Origin: Leeia oryzae DSM 17879
Lineage (GTDB): Bacteria > Pseudomonadota > Gammaproteobacteria > Burkholderiales > Leeiaceae
Direction: 5' to 3'
Length of the DNA: 64,000 nucleotides
NCBI RefSeq assembly: GCF_000376945.1
Contig: NZ_AQXU01000025.1
Coordinates: forward strand, 372,001 to 436,000
The notes below the pieces were generated by a model that was not told the DNA's origin, ran no database searches, and worked only from the letters and a program-made list of their open reading frames with translations. A program made the position numbers and the translations under genes. Below are positions 27,990 through 36,155 of this stretch, piece by piece (position 1 is the stretch's first letter; the number at the start of each line of letters is the position of its first letter).

Positions 27990-30302
27990 ATGCGCGTCAG
28001 ACCCTGGCGATTCCATACCCGCTGGCTGTGGGCCATGCCCAACATGGTCATTTTGCTGTTTCTGGCAGCCGTAATCGGCTTTGTGGTGCTGTTTCGCCTG
28101 AACGAATACCGTAGCCGGCAGGAAAGCCTGATCGAAGATGTGCTGTGGCAGGAGCAAGCCTTGCGCCTGCAAGTGCAAGGGCAACAAAACCAGTTGGCGG
28201 ACCTGACCAAAGCCACCGTAAGCGAATATATCTCCCAGCCAGTGTTTCTGGCACGCAGCCAGTTTCTCCAGAATGATAATCCTGAACTGACTGGCATTAT
28301 CTGGCTGGACAGAGCACATCATGCGGTCTGGTCCTCTCCTCCTTCCAGTCACAGGTTGCAAAATGGCTGGTTGCAGACACCGGAGGTTCAGGAAGGTTTG
28401 CGCCGCGCCCGGTTGATGGCACGCCCGGTCTACAGCCCGCCGCTGGTCCAGGCCAATCAGGATGCCCTGATCTTTCTGGTCATCCCGGCCTACCAGGGCA
28501 CCAAACCAGCCGGTACCATGATAGCGGCGTTCTCGCTGAAGACCATCCTCAAGCAGCACGTACCGTGGTGGATTGCCCGCAAGCACCAGATCAGTATCGA
28601 AACCATCTCCGGCAAGCTATTGGCCGCCCGGTTTGACCAGTCCCTGCCGCCATCAGACATTACCCACGATCTGGAACTGGAACCGTTTGGCGATGGCATC
28701 CGCCTGCGGGCCACCAGCTATCAGACCAGCACGCCGCAACTGCAAAATACCTTGCTGATTGTGGTCAGTGCGCTGGCCATGATCATGCTGTGGTCGTTAT
28801 GGACACTAAAGCGTCATATGCAGCAGCGCCGCGAGGCCGAGCTGGCCTTGCGCCAGGAAATGGGCATGCGCCGTGCCATGGAAGACTCCATGGTCAGCGG
28901 CATGCGCGCCATGGACATGAACGGCAACATCATCTATGTCAACCGCGCGTTTTGCAACATGGTAGGCATGCCGGCCGAGGAACTGATCGGGCATCATGCA
29001 CCGATGCCTTACTGGCCGCCGGAAGAAGACGAAGCCTGCCGGGCCGTATACAAGGATGTGCTGGTACATCAGAATCCGTCCAAAACCGGCTACACCCTGC
29101 GCTTCATGCGCAAGAATGGTGAACGCTTTGATGTACGGGTGTATTACTCACCGCTGATTGACGGTCAGGGTAAGCAGACCGGGTGGATGGGCTCCCTGTA
29201 TGACATCACCGAACTCAAACGGGAGCGTGAGGCGCTGAGTGCCTCCCAGGAGCGCTTTGTGACGGTGCTGAACGGACTGGATACCGCCGTCAGCGTGGTG
29301 GATACCGAGTCCCGCCAGCTGCTGTTTACCAACCACAATTTCCGTACCCGCTTCCTGTTGACAGAAAGCGAGACCCCGCTGTGCGTCATCCCCTTGCTAC
29401 CGGCACAGGGGCAACATCAGGAAACACAGGAAGGCGAATTTTGGGATGCGATCAATCAGCGCTGGTATCACATCCAGCGGCGCCAGACCATCTGGGTGGA
29501 TGGCCGGGCCGTCTGGCTGGAAATCGCGACGGACATCACCGATACCCGCCTGGCCAGCGAGCGGGAACGTCAGCATGCCGAGCGGTTGCAGCATTCTTCC
29601 CGCCTGATCAGCATGGGGGAAATGGCCTCCAGTCTGGCGCATGAGCTAAACCAGCCGCTCGCGGCCATTTCCAGCTACAGTACCGGCTGCCTGAACCTGC
29701 TTGCGCAACCCGCCCCCAATCTCGACCTGATCCGTCAGGCCATCGAGAAAACCGGCGAACAGGCTCAGCGTGCGGGACATATCATCCGCGGCATCCGTGA
29801 CTTTGTGCAGCGGAAAGAACCCAACCTGCGCCCTTGTCAGCTCGATACCCTGATAGACAACGTGCTGGCCTTGCTGGATGTAGAACTGCGACACGCCGGT
29901 GTACGCATCAAGCGCCAGCAACACCCCTTGCCGGACATTCCCGTCGACCGTGTCATGATCGAACAGGTCTTGTTCAATCTGGTGCGCAATGCGGTCGATG
30001 CCATGACGGACACCCCTCGGGAAATCCGCTCGATGACGCTGGATGTCCATGAACAGGACGGCATGGTCGAATGCCGGATCATTGATCGTGGCTGCGGCCT
30101 GAACCAAATGCAGAAGGAGCAGCTCTTCAAGCCTTTTTACACCACCAAACAGCACGGACTGGGCATGGGGCTGAACATCTGTCGCAGCATTATTGAGTAC
30201 CATCATGGCCGGCTCTGGGTGGAAGACAACCCCGAAGGCGGCTGCCAGTTCATTTTCGTTTTGCCGGTCGATGCCGGCACTGACACCGGACCACACGCAT
30301 AA
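27990..30302 (+). CDS. dctS: Sensor histidine kinase, DctS-like
   Basis: A 770-residue membrane sensor: TM helix near residues 18-38, a periplasmic domain of about 210 residues, a second TM near 253-272, two PAS domains (about 295-420 and 425-520), then HisKA with SLAHELNQPLA (His551) and a HATPase domain with NLVRNAVDAM, DRGCGL and GLGMGLNICRSI. The HELNQP form of the H-box is typical of DctB/DctS/FixL kinases. It is next to a FixJ-type regulator and divergent from dctP, the arrangement expected of a DctSR system that induces a TRAP transporter. The signal is presumably the transported acid, inferred from context. Confidence 0.87.
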   Translation: MRVRPWRFHTRWLWAMPNMVILLFLAAVIGFVVLFRLNEYRSRQESLIEDVLWQEQALRLQVQGQQNQLADLTKATVSEYISQPVFLARSQFLQNDNPELTGIIWLDRAHHAVWSSPPSSHRLQNGWLQTPEVQEGLRRARLMARPVYSPPLVQANQDALIFLVIPAYQGTKPAGTMIAAFSLKTILKQHVPWWIARKHQISIETISGKLLAARFDQSLPPSDITHDLELEPFGDGIRLRATSYQTSTPQLQNTLLIVVSALAMIMLWSLWTLKRHMQQRREAELALRQEMGMRRAMEDSMVSGMRAMDMNGNIIYVNRAFCNMVGMPAEELIGHHAPMPYWPPEEDEACRAVYKDVLVHQNPSKTGYTLRFMRKNGERFDVRVYYSPLIDGQGKQTGWMGSLYDITELKREREALSASQERFVTVLNGLDTAVSVVDTESRQLLFTNHNFRTRFLLTESETPLCVIPLLPAQGQHQETQEGEFWDAINQRWYHIQRRQTIWVDGRAVWLEIATDITDTRLASERERQHAERLQHSSRLISMGEMASSLAHELNQPLAAISSYSTGCLNLLAQPAPNLDLIRQAIEKTGEQAQRAGHIIRGIRDFVQRKEPNLRPCQLDTLIDNVLALLDVELRHAGVRIKRQQHPLPDIPVDRVMIEQVLFNLVRNAVDAMTDTPREIRSMTLDVHEQDGMVECRIIDRGCGLNQMQKEQLFKPFYTTKQHGLGMGLNICRSIIEYHHGRLWVEDNPEGGCQFIFVLPVDAGTDTGPHA

Positions 30303-30422
30303 GGAGCGCGTCACCGTATAATCCCCAGCAGAGACTTGCCACAGCATCAAGACATAACGGTCAGCCCCCCACAACATCCATTAGATCAGGGGGTAATACG
30401 AGAAAACCGTGGAGAACAAGAG

Positions 30423-31031
30423 ATGAGCACGACACAGACACGTCAGATCGCCATTGTGGACGATGATGACGCCATTCGGGATGCGCTGTCCTGGCTGTTT
30501 GCCAGCCGCGGACATCAGGTCCTGACCTTTGCATCGGCAGAGTTACTGCTGGCTGATGCTGACCCGACCCGTTTTGGTTGCCTGCTGCTGGATTTACGCA
30601 TGCCCGGCCTCAGCGGCCAGCAACTGTTTACCCAGCTAAAAGCACAAGCTTATTGCCCGCCGGTGATTTTCCTCACCGGTCACGGAGACGTGCCCATGGC
30701 CGTGCAAGCGCTCAAGCAAGGGGCCATGGACTTTATCGAGAAACCGTTTAACGACAACCAGCTGGTCGATCTGGTCGAAAAAGCCCTGATGCAGGATCAG
30801 ACCCTGCGCCAGCAATGGGTCATGCAGCACCAGATCAGTGAACGACTGGCCAGCCTGACCCAGCGCGAAACCGAAGTCATGCACCTGATCCTGGCCGGAA
30901 AACTCAACAAGATCATTGCCGACGAACTCAATATCAGCATGAAAACCGTCGAAGTACACCGGGCCCGCATTCTGGACAAGATGGGGGTCAAATCGGCTGT
31001 CGAACTCGCCTCTCTGATGAAGGAGGCATGA
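30423..31031 (+). CDS. dctR: Response regulator, FixJ/NarL type, DctR-like
   Basis: A 202-residue regulator partner of the kinase ending 120 bases upstream. The receiver has the acidic pair VDDDDAIRD, phospho-acceptor Asp57 in LLLDLRMPGLSG, Thr in FLTGHGDVPMAV and Lys in FIEKPFND, all intact. The C-terminal LuxR-type helix-turn-helix contains LTQRETEVMHLILAGKLNK and KTVEVHRARILDKM. I start at ATG 30423, preceded by GGAG; the frame is open upstream to 30336. It probably activates dctP and dctQM, whose control regions share a sequence. Confidence 0.88.
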   Translation: MSTTQTRQIAIVDDDDAIRDALSWLFASRGHQVLTFASAELLLADADPTRFGCLLLDLRMPGLSGQQLFTQLKAQAYCPPVIFLTGHGDVPMAVQALKQGAMDFIEKPFNDNQLVDLVEKALMQDQTLRQQWVMQHQISERLASLTQRETEVMHLILAGKLNKIIADELNISMKTVEVHRARILDKMGVKSAVELASLMKEA

Positions 31032-31210
31032 GCGGCAAGGGCCACAAATGCCCGGGGGCGCATGCGGTACGCCACCGTTACCACCCCGGCGAGCCACCCT
31101 CTCCATGCACTGAACTTTTTATCCTTTGGCAACTCAAAACCTACCTGAATCATCGTGTTGCCATATGCCCGGCCATGCCGGGGCAGTTCATTTGGAGGAA
31201 GGTGCACATC

Positions 31211-32677
31211 ATGGAAAAAGACACACGCCCTACATCTAAAACGTGGTTAGGCGGTCTGGTTCTGGTCGCTGCCGGTGCCGGCGCGGGGTATCTCTTTCAT
31301 GCCAGTTCACAGGCCAATGCCCTGCCTGCACAAACCACGGTTACCACGTCCGTTGCGTCACTCCATAACGCGGCCAGCATGCTGCTGCCGGACTTCACCA
31401 AAATCGTTGCAGAGCAAGGGCCGGCCGTTGTTAACGTCAGCGTATCCGGTACGGTCAAAGCATCGGATACAGACAATAATCCGTTTGCCGATGGCGACCC
31501 GTTTGGCGAGCTCTTCAAGCGCTTCCAGCTACCGTCTCCGGAGCAGCGCACACCGGTACATGGCCTGGGCTCTGGATTTATCGTCAAAGACAACGGCATC
31601 GTCCTGACCAATGCCCATGTGGTGGCGGATGCAGATGAAGTGATCGTCAAACTGACGGACAAACGGGAGTTCAAGGCCAAAGTGCTGGGGGTCGACAAAC
31701 TGTCGGATGTGGCTGTGCTCAAGATTCCGGCCACCCATCTGCCAACCGTCAAGCTCGGAGATACCGCCAATGTCCGGACCGGCGAATGGGTAGCCGCCAT
31801 TGGCGCGCCTTTCGGGTTCGAGAACAGCGTGACGGCGGGCATTGTGTCGGCCAAATCCAGATCGTTGCCGGATGAAGGGTACGTTCCCTTCCTGCAAACC
31901 GATGTAGCCATCAACCCGGGTAACTCGGGTGGGCCACTATTTAACCTCAACGGCGAAGTGATCGGCATCAACTCGCAGATCTACAGCCGAAGCGGCGGTT
32001 ACCAGGGCTTGTCGTTTGCCATCCCGATTGATGTGGCCATGAAGGTGGAGCAGCAACTGGTGAATACCGGTAAAGTCAGTCGGGGCAAATTGGGCGTCAC
32101 CATCCAGCCGGTGACGCAAGAACTGGCCAAGTCGTTTGGCTTGCCAGCCCCTGAAGGCGCACTGGTCCGGTCTGTCGAAAAAGACAGTCCGGCTGAGCGT
32201 GCCGGACTGGAAGCGGGTGACATCATTCTGAAGTTCAATGGCAGCAAGATCGACCAGTCCGAGCAGCTGCCGGTCCTGGTGGCGGGAACCGCACCTAACA
32301 GCAGCGCCACGCTGAGCGTCTGGCATCAGGGCAAAGAAAAGCAGTTGACACTGAAAGTCGGTGAACTGAAAACCCAGACAGCTGCAGCAGAGGCCGCACC
32401 GACTAGCAAGCTGAAGCTTGGGCTCATGTTGCGGCCGCTGTCGCCACAAGAGTCCAAAGAAGCCGGTACGCGTGATGGGCTGGTAGTAGAAGATGTGACC
32501 AATGGCCCCGCCGCCAGAGCCGGGATCACCCCCGGGGACATCATCCTGTCCGTCAACGGGGTGAAAACGGCTTCTGTCGATGACCTGAAAGCCGAAATGG
32601 ACAAGCGTAAAGGCCATCTGGCCTTGCAAATCAAACGGGGCGAAGAGGTTCTGTTTGTCCCGGTCAATGTGGGTTAA
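31211..32677 (+). CDS. DegP/HtrA (Do) family periplasmic serine protease
   Basis: An envelope quality-control protease of 488 residues. It has an N-terminal signal or anchor helix (GGLVLVAAGAGAGYLF); trypsin-like domain with His in LTNAHVVADAD, Asp in KLSDVAVLKI and Ser in INPGNSGGPLFN; then two PDZ domains (from about residues 290 and 400) with AERAGLEAGDIIL and AARAGITPGDIILSVNG. The A-rich signal region lacks a clear cleavage site, so it could stay membrane-anchored. ATG 31211 follows GGAGGAAGG. It lies downstream of dctR with a 180-base gap. A MucD- or DegQ-type paralogue is equally possible by name. Confidence 0.94.
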   Translation: MEKDTRPTSKTWLGGLVLVAAGAGAGYLFHASSQANALPAQTTVTTSVASLHNAASMLLPDFTKIVAEQGPAVVNVSVSGTVKASDTDNNPFADGDPFGELFKRFQLPSPEQRTPVHGLGSGFIVKDNGIVLTNAHVVADADEVIVKLTDKREFKAKVLGVDKLSDVAVLKIPATHLPTVKLGDTANVRTGEWVAAIGAPFGFENSVTAGIVSAKSRSLPDEGYVPFLQTDVAINPGNSGGPLFNLNGEVIGINSQIYSRSGGYQGLSFAIPIDVAMKVEQQLVNTGKVSRGKLGVTIQPVTQELAKSFGLPAPEGALVRSVEKDSPAERAGLEAGDIILKFNGSKIDQSEQLPVLVAGTAPNSSATLSVWHQGKEKQLTLKVGELKTQTAAAEAAPTSKLKLGLMLRPLSPQESKEAGTRDGLVVEDVTNGPAARAGITPGDIILSVNGVKTASVDDLKAEMDKRKGHLALQIKRGEEVLFVPVNVG

Positions 32678-32682
32678 GGCAC

Positions 32683-32716
32683 GCTGCAGGGCATGCCCTC
32701 CGGTATGCCCTGCAGC
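32683..32716. terminator. Hairpin between protease gene and GGDEF gene
   Basis: GCTGCAGGGCAT (32683-32694) and ATGCCCTGCAGC (32705-32716) form a perfect 12-bp stem with a ten-base loop between convergent genes. No T tract, so a terminator role is likely but not certain. Confidence 0.6.
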
Positions 32717-32719
32717 CTC

Positions 32720-34453
32720 TCAGGCCGTTGTCCCCTGCTCGCACGACATCTCGTGCTCAAAGAAGGTAATCCGGTTCTTTCCGCTGATTTTGGAATGATA
32801 CATGGCAGTATCTGCCTCGCTGAGGACTTGCTCGACCGTCAGATGGCTCTGGTTGAACAAGGTGATGCCAATGCTGGGGGTAATTGAGTACTCATGGGTC
32901 ATGAGGTGGTACTTTTCATTCAGTACCCGCTGCAATTGCCGGGCAATACTGAGGGCACTTGCCTGCGCCTCTTCCTTATTCGCAGACAGATTGTCCAGCA
33001 AGATGACAAACTCGTCCCCCCCAAAGCGGGAGGCCTGGCATCCTGCATATTCCAGTACCTGATTGATGCGATTGGCAATTTCAGACAGCAGCAAGTCACC
33101 GGACCGGTGCCCCAGTGTGTCATTGAGCGTCTTGAAGTTATCAATATCCACGAACATGACAGCACAGTGCTTGCTTATGGTTGCCAGATCATGGATCGCT
33201 TTCTGGATAAAGGACAACATAAGCCTCCTGTTGGGCAAATTGGTCAATTGGTCAAAATAAGCCAGATTGGCAATCTTGTCTTCACGCTCTTTATTGTCGG
33301 TGTTGTTCAGCAAGCTGCCGATCATCCGTAGCGGGGCACCGGTCTCCGTTCGCTTGACCACCCGTCCACGGTCAATTACCCACAGATATCGGCCACTGGC
33401 ATGCCGCATCCGGTGCTCGGACTGATAGTCCCCATTCCCTTCCAGGCAGTGAGAAATTTTTTGCAGCACACGGTCTTTGTCGTCCGGATGAATCAGGTCT
33501 TTGAAGATGTCCACATGATGAAACAGATAACCGTCTTCAAGACCGAGAATGCGGCACCAGGCTTTGTTATGCATGACCAGCGACTGCCGGATATCCCAGT
33601 CCCATACTCCTTCACCGGTCGCCTCCATCACAAAACCCAGACGCTCTTCGCTTTCCCTTAATGCTGTTTCGGCAATTTTTCGGTGATTGATATTGCGATA
33701 AATCCCTTGGATATACCGGGATGTCGTCACGGTGTTATACACGGATTTGCCATAGATATTGCACCAGACCCAATTACCGTCACTGTCCAGTATTCGCACG
33801 TCCATATCGATCAAGCCGGATTCACCGGCAGTCACTTTCTGGGCGGCTAGATAAAGCGGGGTCACATCCTCAGGATGGCAGATATTTTCCCAATGGGTAA
33901 TAAACAGGCTGTCATCATGATTTCTCATGATATCCAGCCCTGCCAGCTGGTTGAAAAACACCTGGTCATCCGTCAGTGACCACTCCCAGATACCTTGGTC
34001 GGCGGATGCCAGCGACAGTTCAAGGTATTTTTTCAGACTATTGCGATTAATGTTATTTCTTATTCTTAACTTGACAATATTGGCATTAAAAGGTTTGAGG
34101 ATATAATCACTCGCCCCCATATCCAGTCCAATTCGCTCATTTTCAGCATTGCTATTCGCTGTAAGGAAAATAACAGGTACATCCTGATGCTGTTTATTCA
34201 GGCGAATTCTTTTCAGAATTTCAAATCCATCCATTTCCGGCATGATGATATCCAGCAGGATAATGTCGAAATTGACTTCATTGATCAATGCTAATGCATC
34301 CTGCCCAGACACTGCGGTATACACGTCATAGTCCCGCAGTAGAATATGCGTGAGCAATTTCAGGTTGGATTCCATATCATCCACCGCCAGCACCTTGGGC
34401 CTGACCTGGGACAAAAATCCGGTAGATTGTATCTTGCCATTATCCAGCGTCAT
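32720..34453 (-). CDS. Response-regulator diguanylate cyclase (REC-PAS-PAS-GGDEF)
   Basis: A 577-residue protein predicted to make c-di-GMP from two GTP. It has a receiver domain with VDDMESN and phospho-acceptor Asp in IILLDIIMPEMDG near residue 68, and LKPF Lys; two PAS/PAC domains (about 140-260 and 270-390); and a C-terminal GGDEF domain with intact RFGGDEF. The inhibitory I-site RxxD that normally lies just before GGDEF is absent (Tyr and Cys replace Arg and Asp), so product inhibition is not expected. Parts of the gene are A+T-rich: 34021-34080 has 15 G/C of 60. No kinase gene is adjacent. Start ATG 34453 has a weak ribosome binding site. Confidence 0.92.
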   Translation of the reverse strand: MTLDNGKIQSTGFLSQVRPKVLAVDDMESNLKLLTHILLRDYDVYTAVSGQDALALINEVNFDIILLDIIMPEMDGFEILKRIRLNKQHQDVPVIFLTANSNAENERIGLDMGASDYILKPFNANIVKLRIRNNINRNSLKKYLELSLASADQGIWEWSLTDDQVFFNQLAGLDIMRNHDDSLFITHWENICHPEDVTPLYLAAQKVTAGESGLIDMDVRILDSDGNWVWCNIYGKSVYNTVTTSRYIQGIYRNINHRKIAETALRESEERLGFVMEATGEGVWDWDIRQSLVMHNKAWCRILGLEDGYLFHHVDIFKDLIHPDDKDRVLQKISHCLEGNGDYQSEHRMRHASGRYLWVIDRGRVVKRTETGAPLRMIGSLLNNTDNKEREDKIANLAYFDQLTNLPNRRLMLSFIQKAIHDLATISKHCAVMFVDIDNFKTLNDTLGHRSGDLLLSEIANRINQVLEYAGCQASRFGGDEFVILLDNLSANKEEAQASALSIARQLQRVLNEKYHLMTHEYSITPSIGITLFNQSHLTVEQVLSEADTAMYHSKISGKNRITFFEHEMSCEQGTTA

Positions 34454-34896
34454 CTTGTCATTCGCTTATTCAGGGAAAGGACTTAGCGCCTTTCAATCAC
34501 TTATTTGATCATTTCGTCTTTCATAAACAAACAAGAATAAAAACTAAACAAAACAATCATTTATCACTCAATTGTTTTATAAGTCAAAAAACATCATAAA
34601 TAAATAGTAAAAATTCTGTTTTTCGTAGAATTAATTTACCCGTATGTAGATGAAAATCTACATACGGCTTACTCATCATCAGCACACACAAATTATTGAT
34701 GCAGAATAATTTTTTCAAAAACTATTCCTTGCAAATCCCTTTTTCATGTCCTACTTTTAATGTAAATGCATTCACAAGAAATGCAGAAAATGAATTGGCA
34801 TATTATCTGATTGCCATATAAAACCATGCCACACCAGCAAGGCATGATGGCTGTAGCGGCTATCTCCCGCTAATTTCTATTGTGAGTGAGTAGTAG
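34454..34896. other. A+T-rich intergenic region
   Basis: 443 bases between divergently transcribed regulators, strikingly A+T-rich: 34561-34620 has 11 G/C of 60. I see no open frame worth calling. A perfect 12-bp hairpin lies at 34640-34667. The composition differs sharply from the rest of the window and may reflect a foreign segment, a nucleoid-protein binding region or a heavily regulated promoter. Confidence 0.6.
34640..34667 (+). repeat. Perfect 12-bp inverted repeat with GAAA loop
   Basis: CCGTATGTAGAT (34640-34651), GAAA, ATCTACATACGG (34656-34667). On plus-strand RNA it would be a stable GNRA-type tetraloop hairpin. No T tract follows on the plus strand. It is 230 bases before the LuxR-type regulator and about 190 bases before the GGDEF gene. 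Confidence 0.6.
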
Positions 34897-35529
34897 ATGA
34901 AGTACTGGATTTATGACGACATCAGCGTCATCGCCCGCGGGTTGGGCGGCATACTGAAGGACAGCAATGCAGACTGTGAAGTGACTTGCTTTTCCGAGCC
35001 AGATGAGCTGATAGTCGGGGCGGGCCAAGCAGGGCAGCAACCGGATCTGGTTTGCGTGCATCTGCATCAGCACACTGACACTGGTCAGCACCTGATCGAG
35101 CAGCTCAAACAGATGAAACCGGCCTTGCCACTGATTGCCTACAGCATCCATCCGGAAGAACAAGTGGCCAAGCAGTTGTTCAGGGCCGGGGCCAATGCCT
35201 ATCTGGATTTAAAATACCTGCATCTGGATTTACCGTTTGCGGTGGCTGCGGCGCTGAAAGGGCGCAGTTACCTTTCGCAAAACCTGGCAGGATGGCTGGT
35301 GTCTGACCTTTCCGGCAAACGCACCAAAAAGCCGCACGAGCATCTGTCAGAAAGGGAATTCAATGTATTCAGCCTGATTGTTTCCGGCTACCCGATCAAG
35401 AAAATCTCTGACAAGCTCAATCGCAGCCCCAGCACCATCAGCACCTACCGTAAACGCATCCTGACCAAGATGGACATGAAATCCAATGCAGAATTGATCA
35501 ATTATGCGTTCAGGAACAAGATTTTCTGA
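34897..35529 (+). CDS. LuxR/NarL-type regulator with atypical receiver domain
   Basis: A 210-residue regulator resembling RcsB/BvgA-type proteins. The C-terminal helix-turn-helix (from residue 149, HLSEREFNVFSLIVSGY; recognition part SPSTISTYRKRILTKM) is typical. The receiver-like N-terminus keeps the acidic pair (Asp7-Asp8) but the phospho-acceptor position is His55 (VCVHLHQHTDTG), and the conserved Lys is displaced (YLDLKY). Phosphorylation in the usual way is therefore unlikely; it may be constitutive, bind a ligand, or work through an accessory protein. It stands alone downstream of an A+T-rich control region. No kinase gene is adjacent. Confidence 0.88.
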   Translation: MKYWIYDDISVIARGLGGILKDSNADCEVTCFSEPDELIVGAGQAGQQPDLVCVHLHQHTDTGQHLIEQLKQMKPALPLIAYSIHPEEQVAKQLFRAGANAYLDLKYLHLDLPFAVAAALKGRSYLSQNLAGWLVSDLSGKRTKKPHEHLSEREFNVFSLIVSGYPIKKISDKLNRSPSTISTYRKRILTKMDMKSNAELINYAFRNKIF

Positions 35530-35632
35530 CTGGTTATCGGCCACAGCCACGGGCAGCCGAAGACCATTCCGTCTTCGGCCAGTCGATCACTAAGCGTCCA
35601 TTATCCATCCGCGTGCTGCTTCCTTGGCTGCC

Positions 35633-36046
35633 TCATGGCACCACTTGTAGCGACGTGTGCATCCCCATCGCATAGTGGCCGGGGATATTGCAGATCAAGT
35701 CATAGTGACCGGCTTTCAGTTTCATGGCCAGTTTTTTCTCGACTCCGGGTTTCATGTCATGGGCTTCACCCATGTTCTTGAACTTGCCCTCCTCCACCCG
35801 TGCACCTTTGACAGGCAGCTTGCTGTCATCCTGATCTGTATGCAAGACCACCATTTCATGCGGCATCTTGCTGTCAGTGCTATTGATCACATCAAACATC
35901 ACCTTGCCGGGCTTAACCGTCTGGGCATCCAGCTTGATAGAGGTATCCGTCAACAATACTTTAATCACCTGCGGAGGATTGGCCGCCATGGCGTGCATCC
36001 CGAACCCGAACAACACCAGCGAAACCAGCGTGAGACGTGCTTTCAT
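35633..36046 (-). CDS. Exported cupredoxin-like copper protein
   Basis: A 137-residue protein with a signal peptide (LTLVSLVLFGFGMHAMA, cleavage before ANPPQ). The mature domain is a plastocyanin/azurin-type beta sandwich with likely type 1 copper ligands: His in MPHEMVV, then Cys-x4-His-x4-Met in CNIPGHYAMGM near the C-terminus. An electron carrier or copper chaperone in the periplasm is likely. AAGGAG precedes ATG 36046. No oxidase or copper resistance gene is beside it. Confidence 0.88.
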   Translation of the reverse strand: MKARLTLVSLVLFGFGMHAMAANPPQVIKVLLTDTSIKLDAQTVKPGKVMFDVINSTDSKMPHEMVVLHTDQDDSKLPVKGARVEEGKFKNMGEAHDMKPGVEKKLAMKLKAGHYDLICNIPGHYAMGMHTSLQVVP

Positions 36047-36155
36047 GATGTGACACTCCTTGTGGATTGACGAAGGGGAACAGCCTCCACAATGTACGCC
36101 TAATCACGAGAGAAATGCAGATTTTTACCGGACTGCGCAGCTGTGCCCATGAAGT

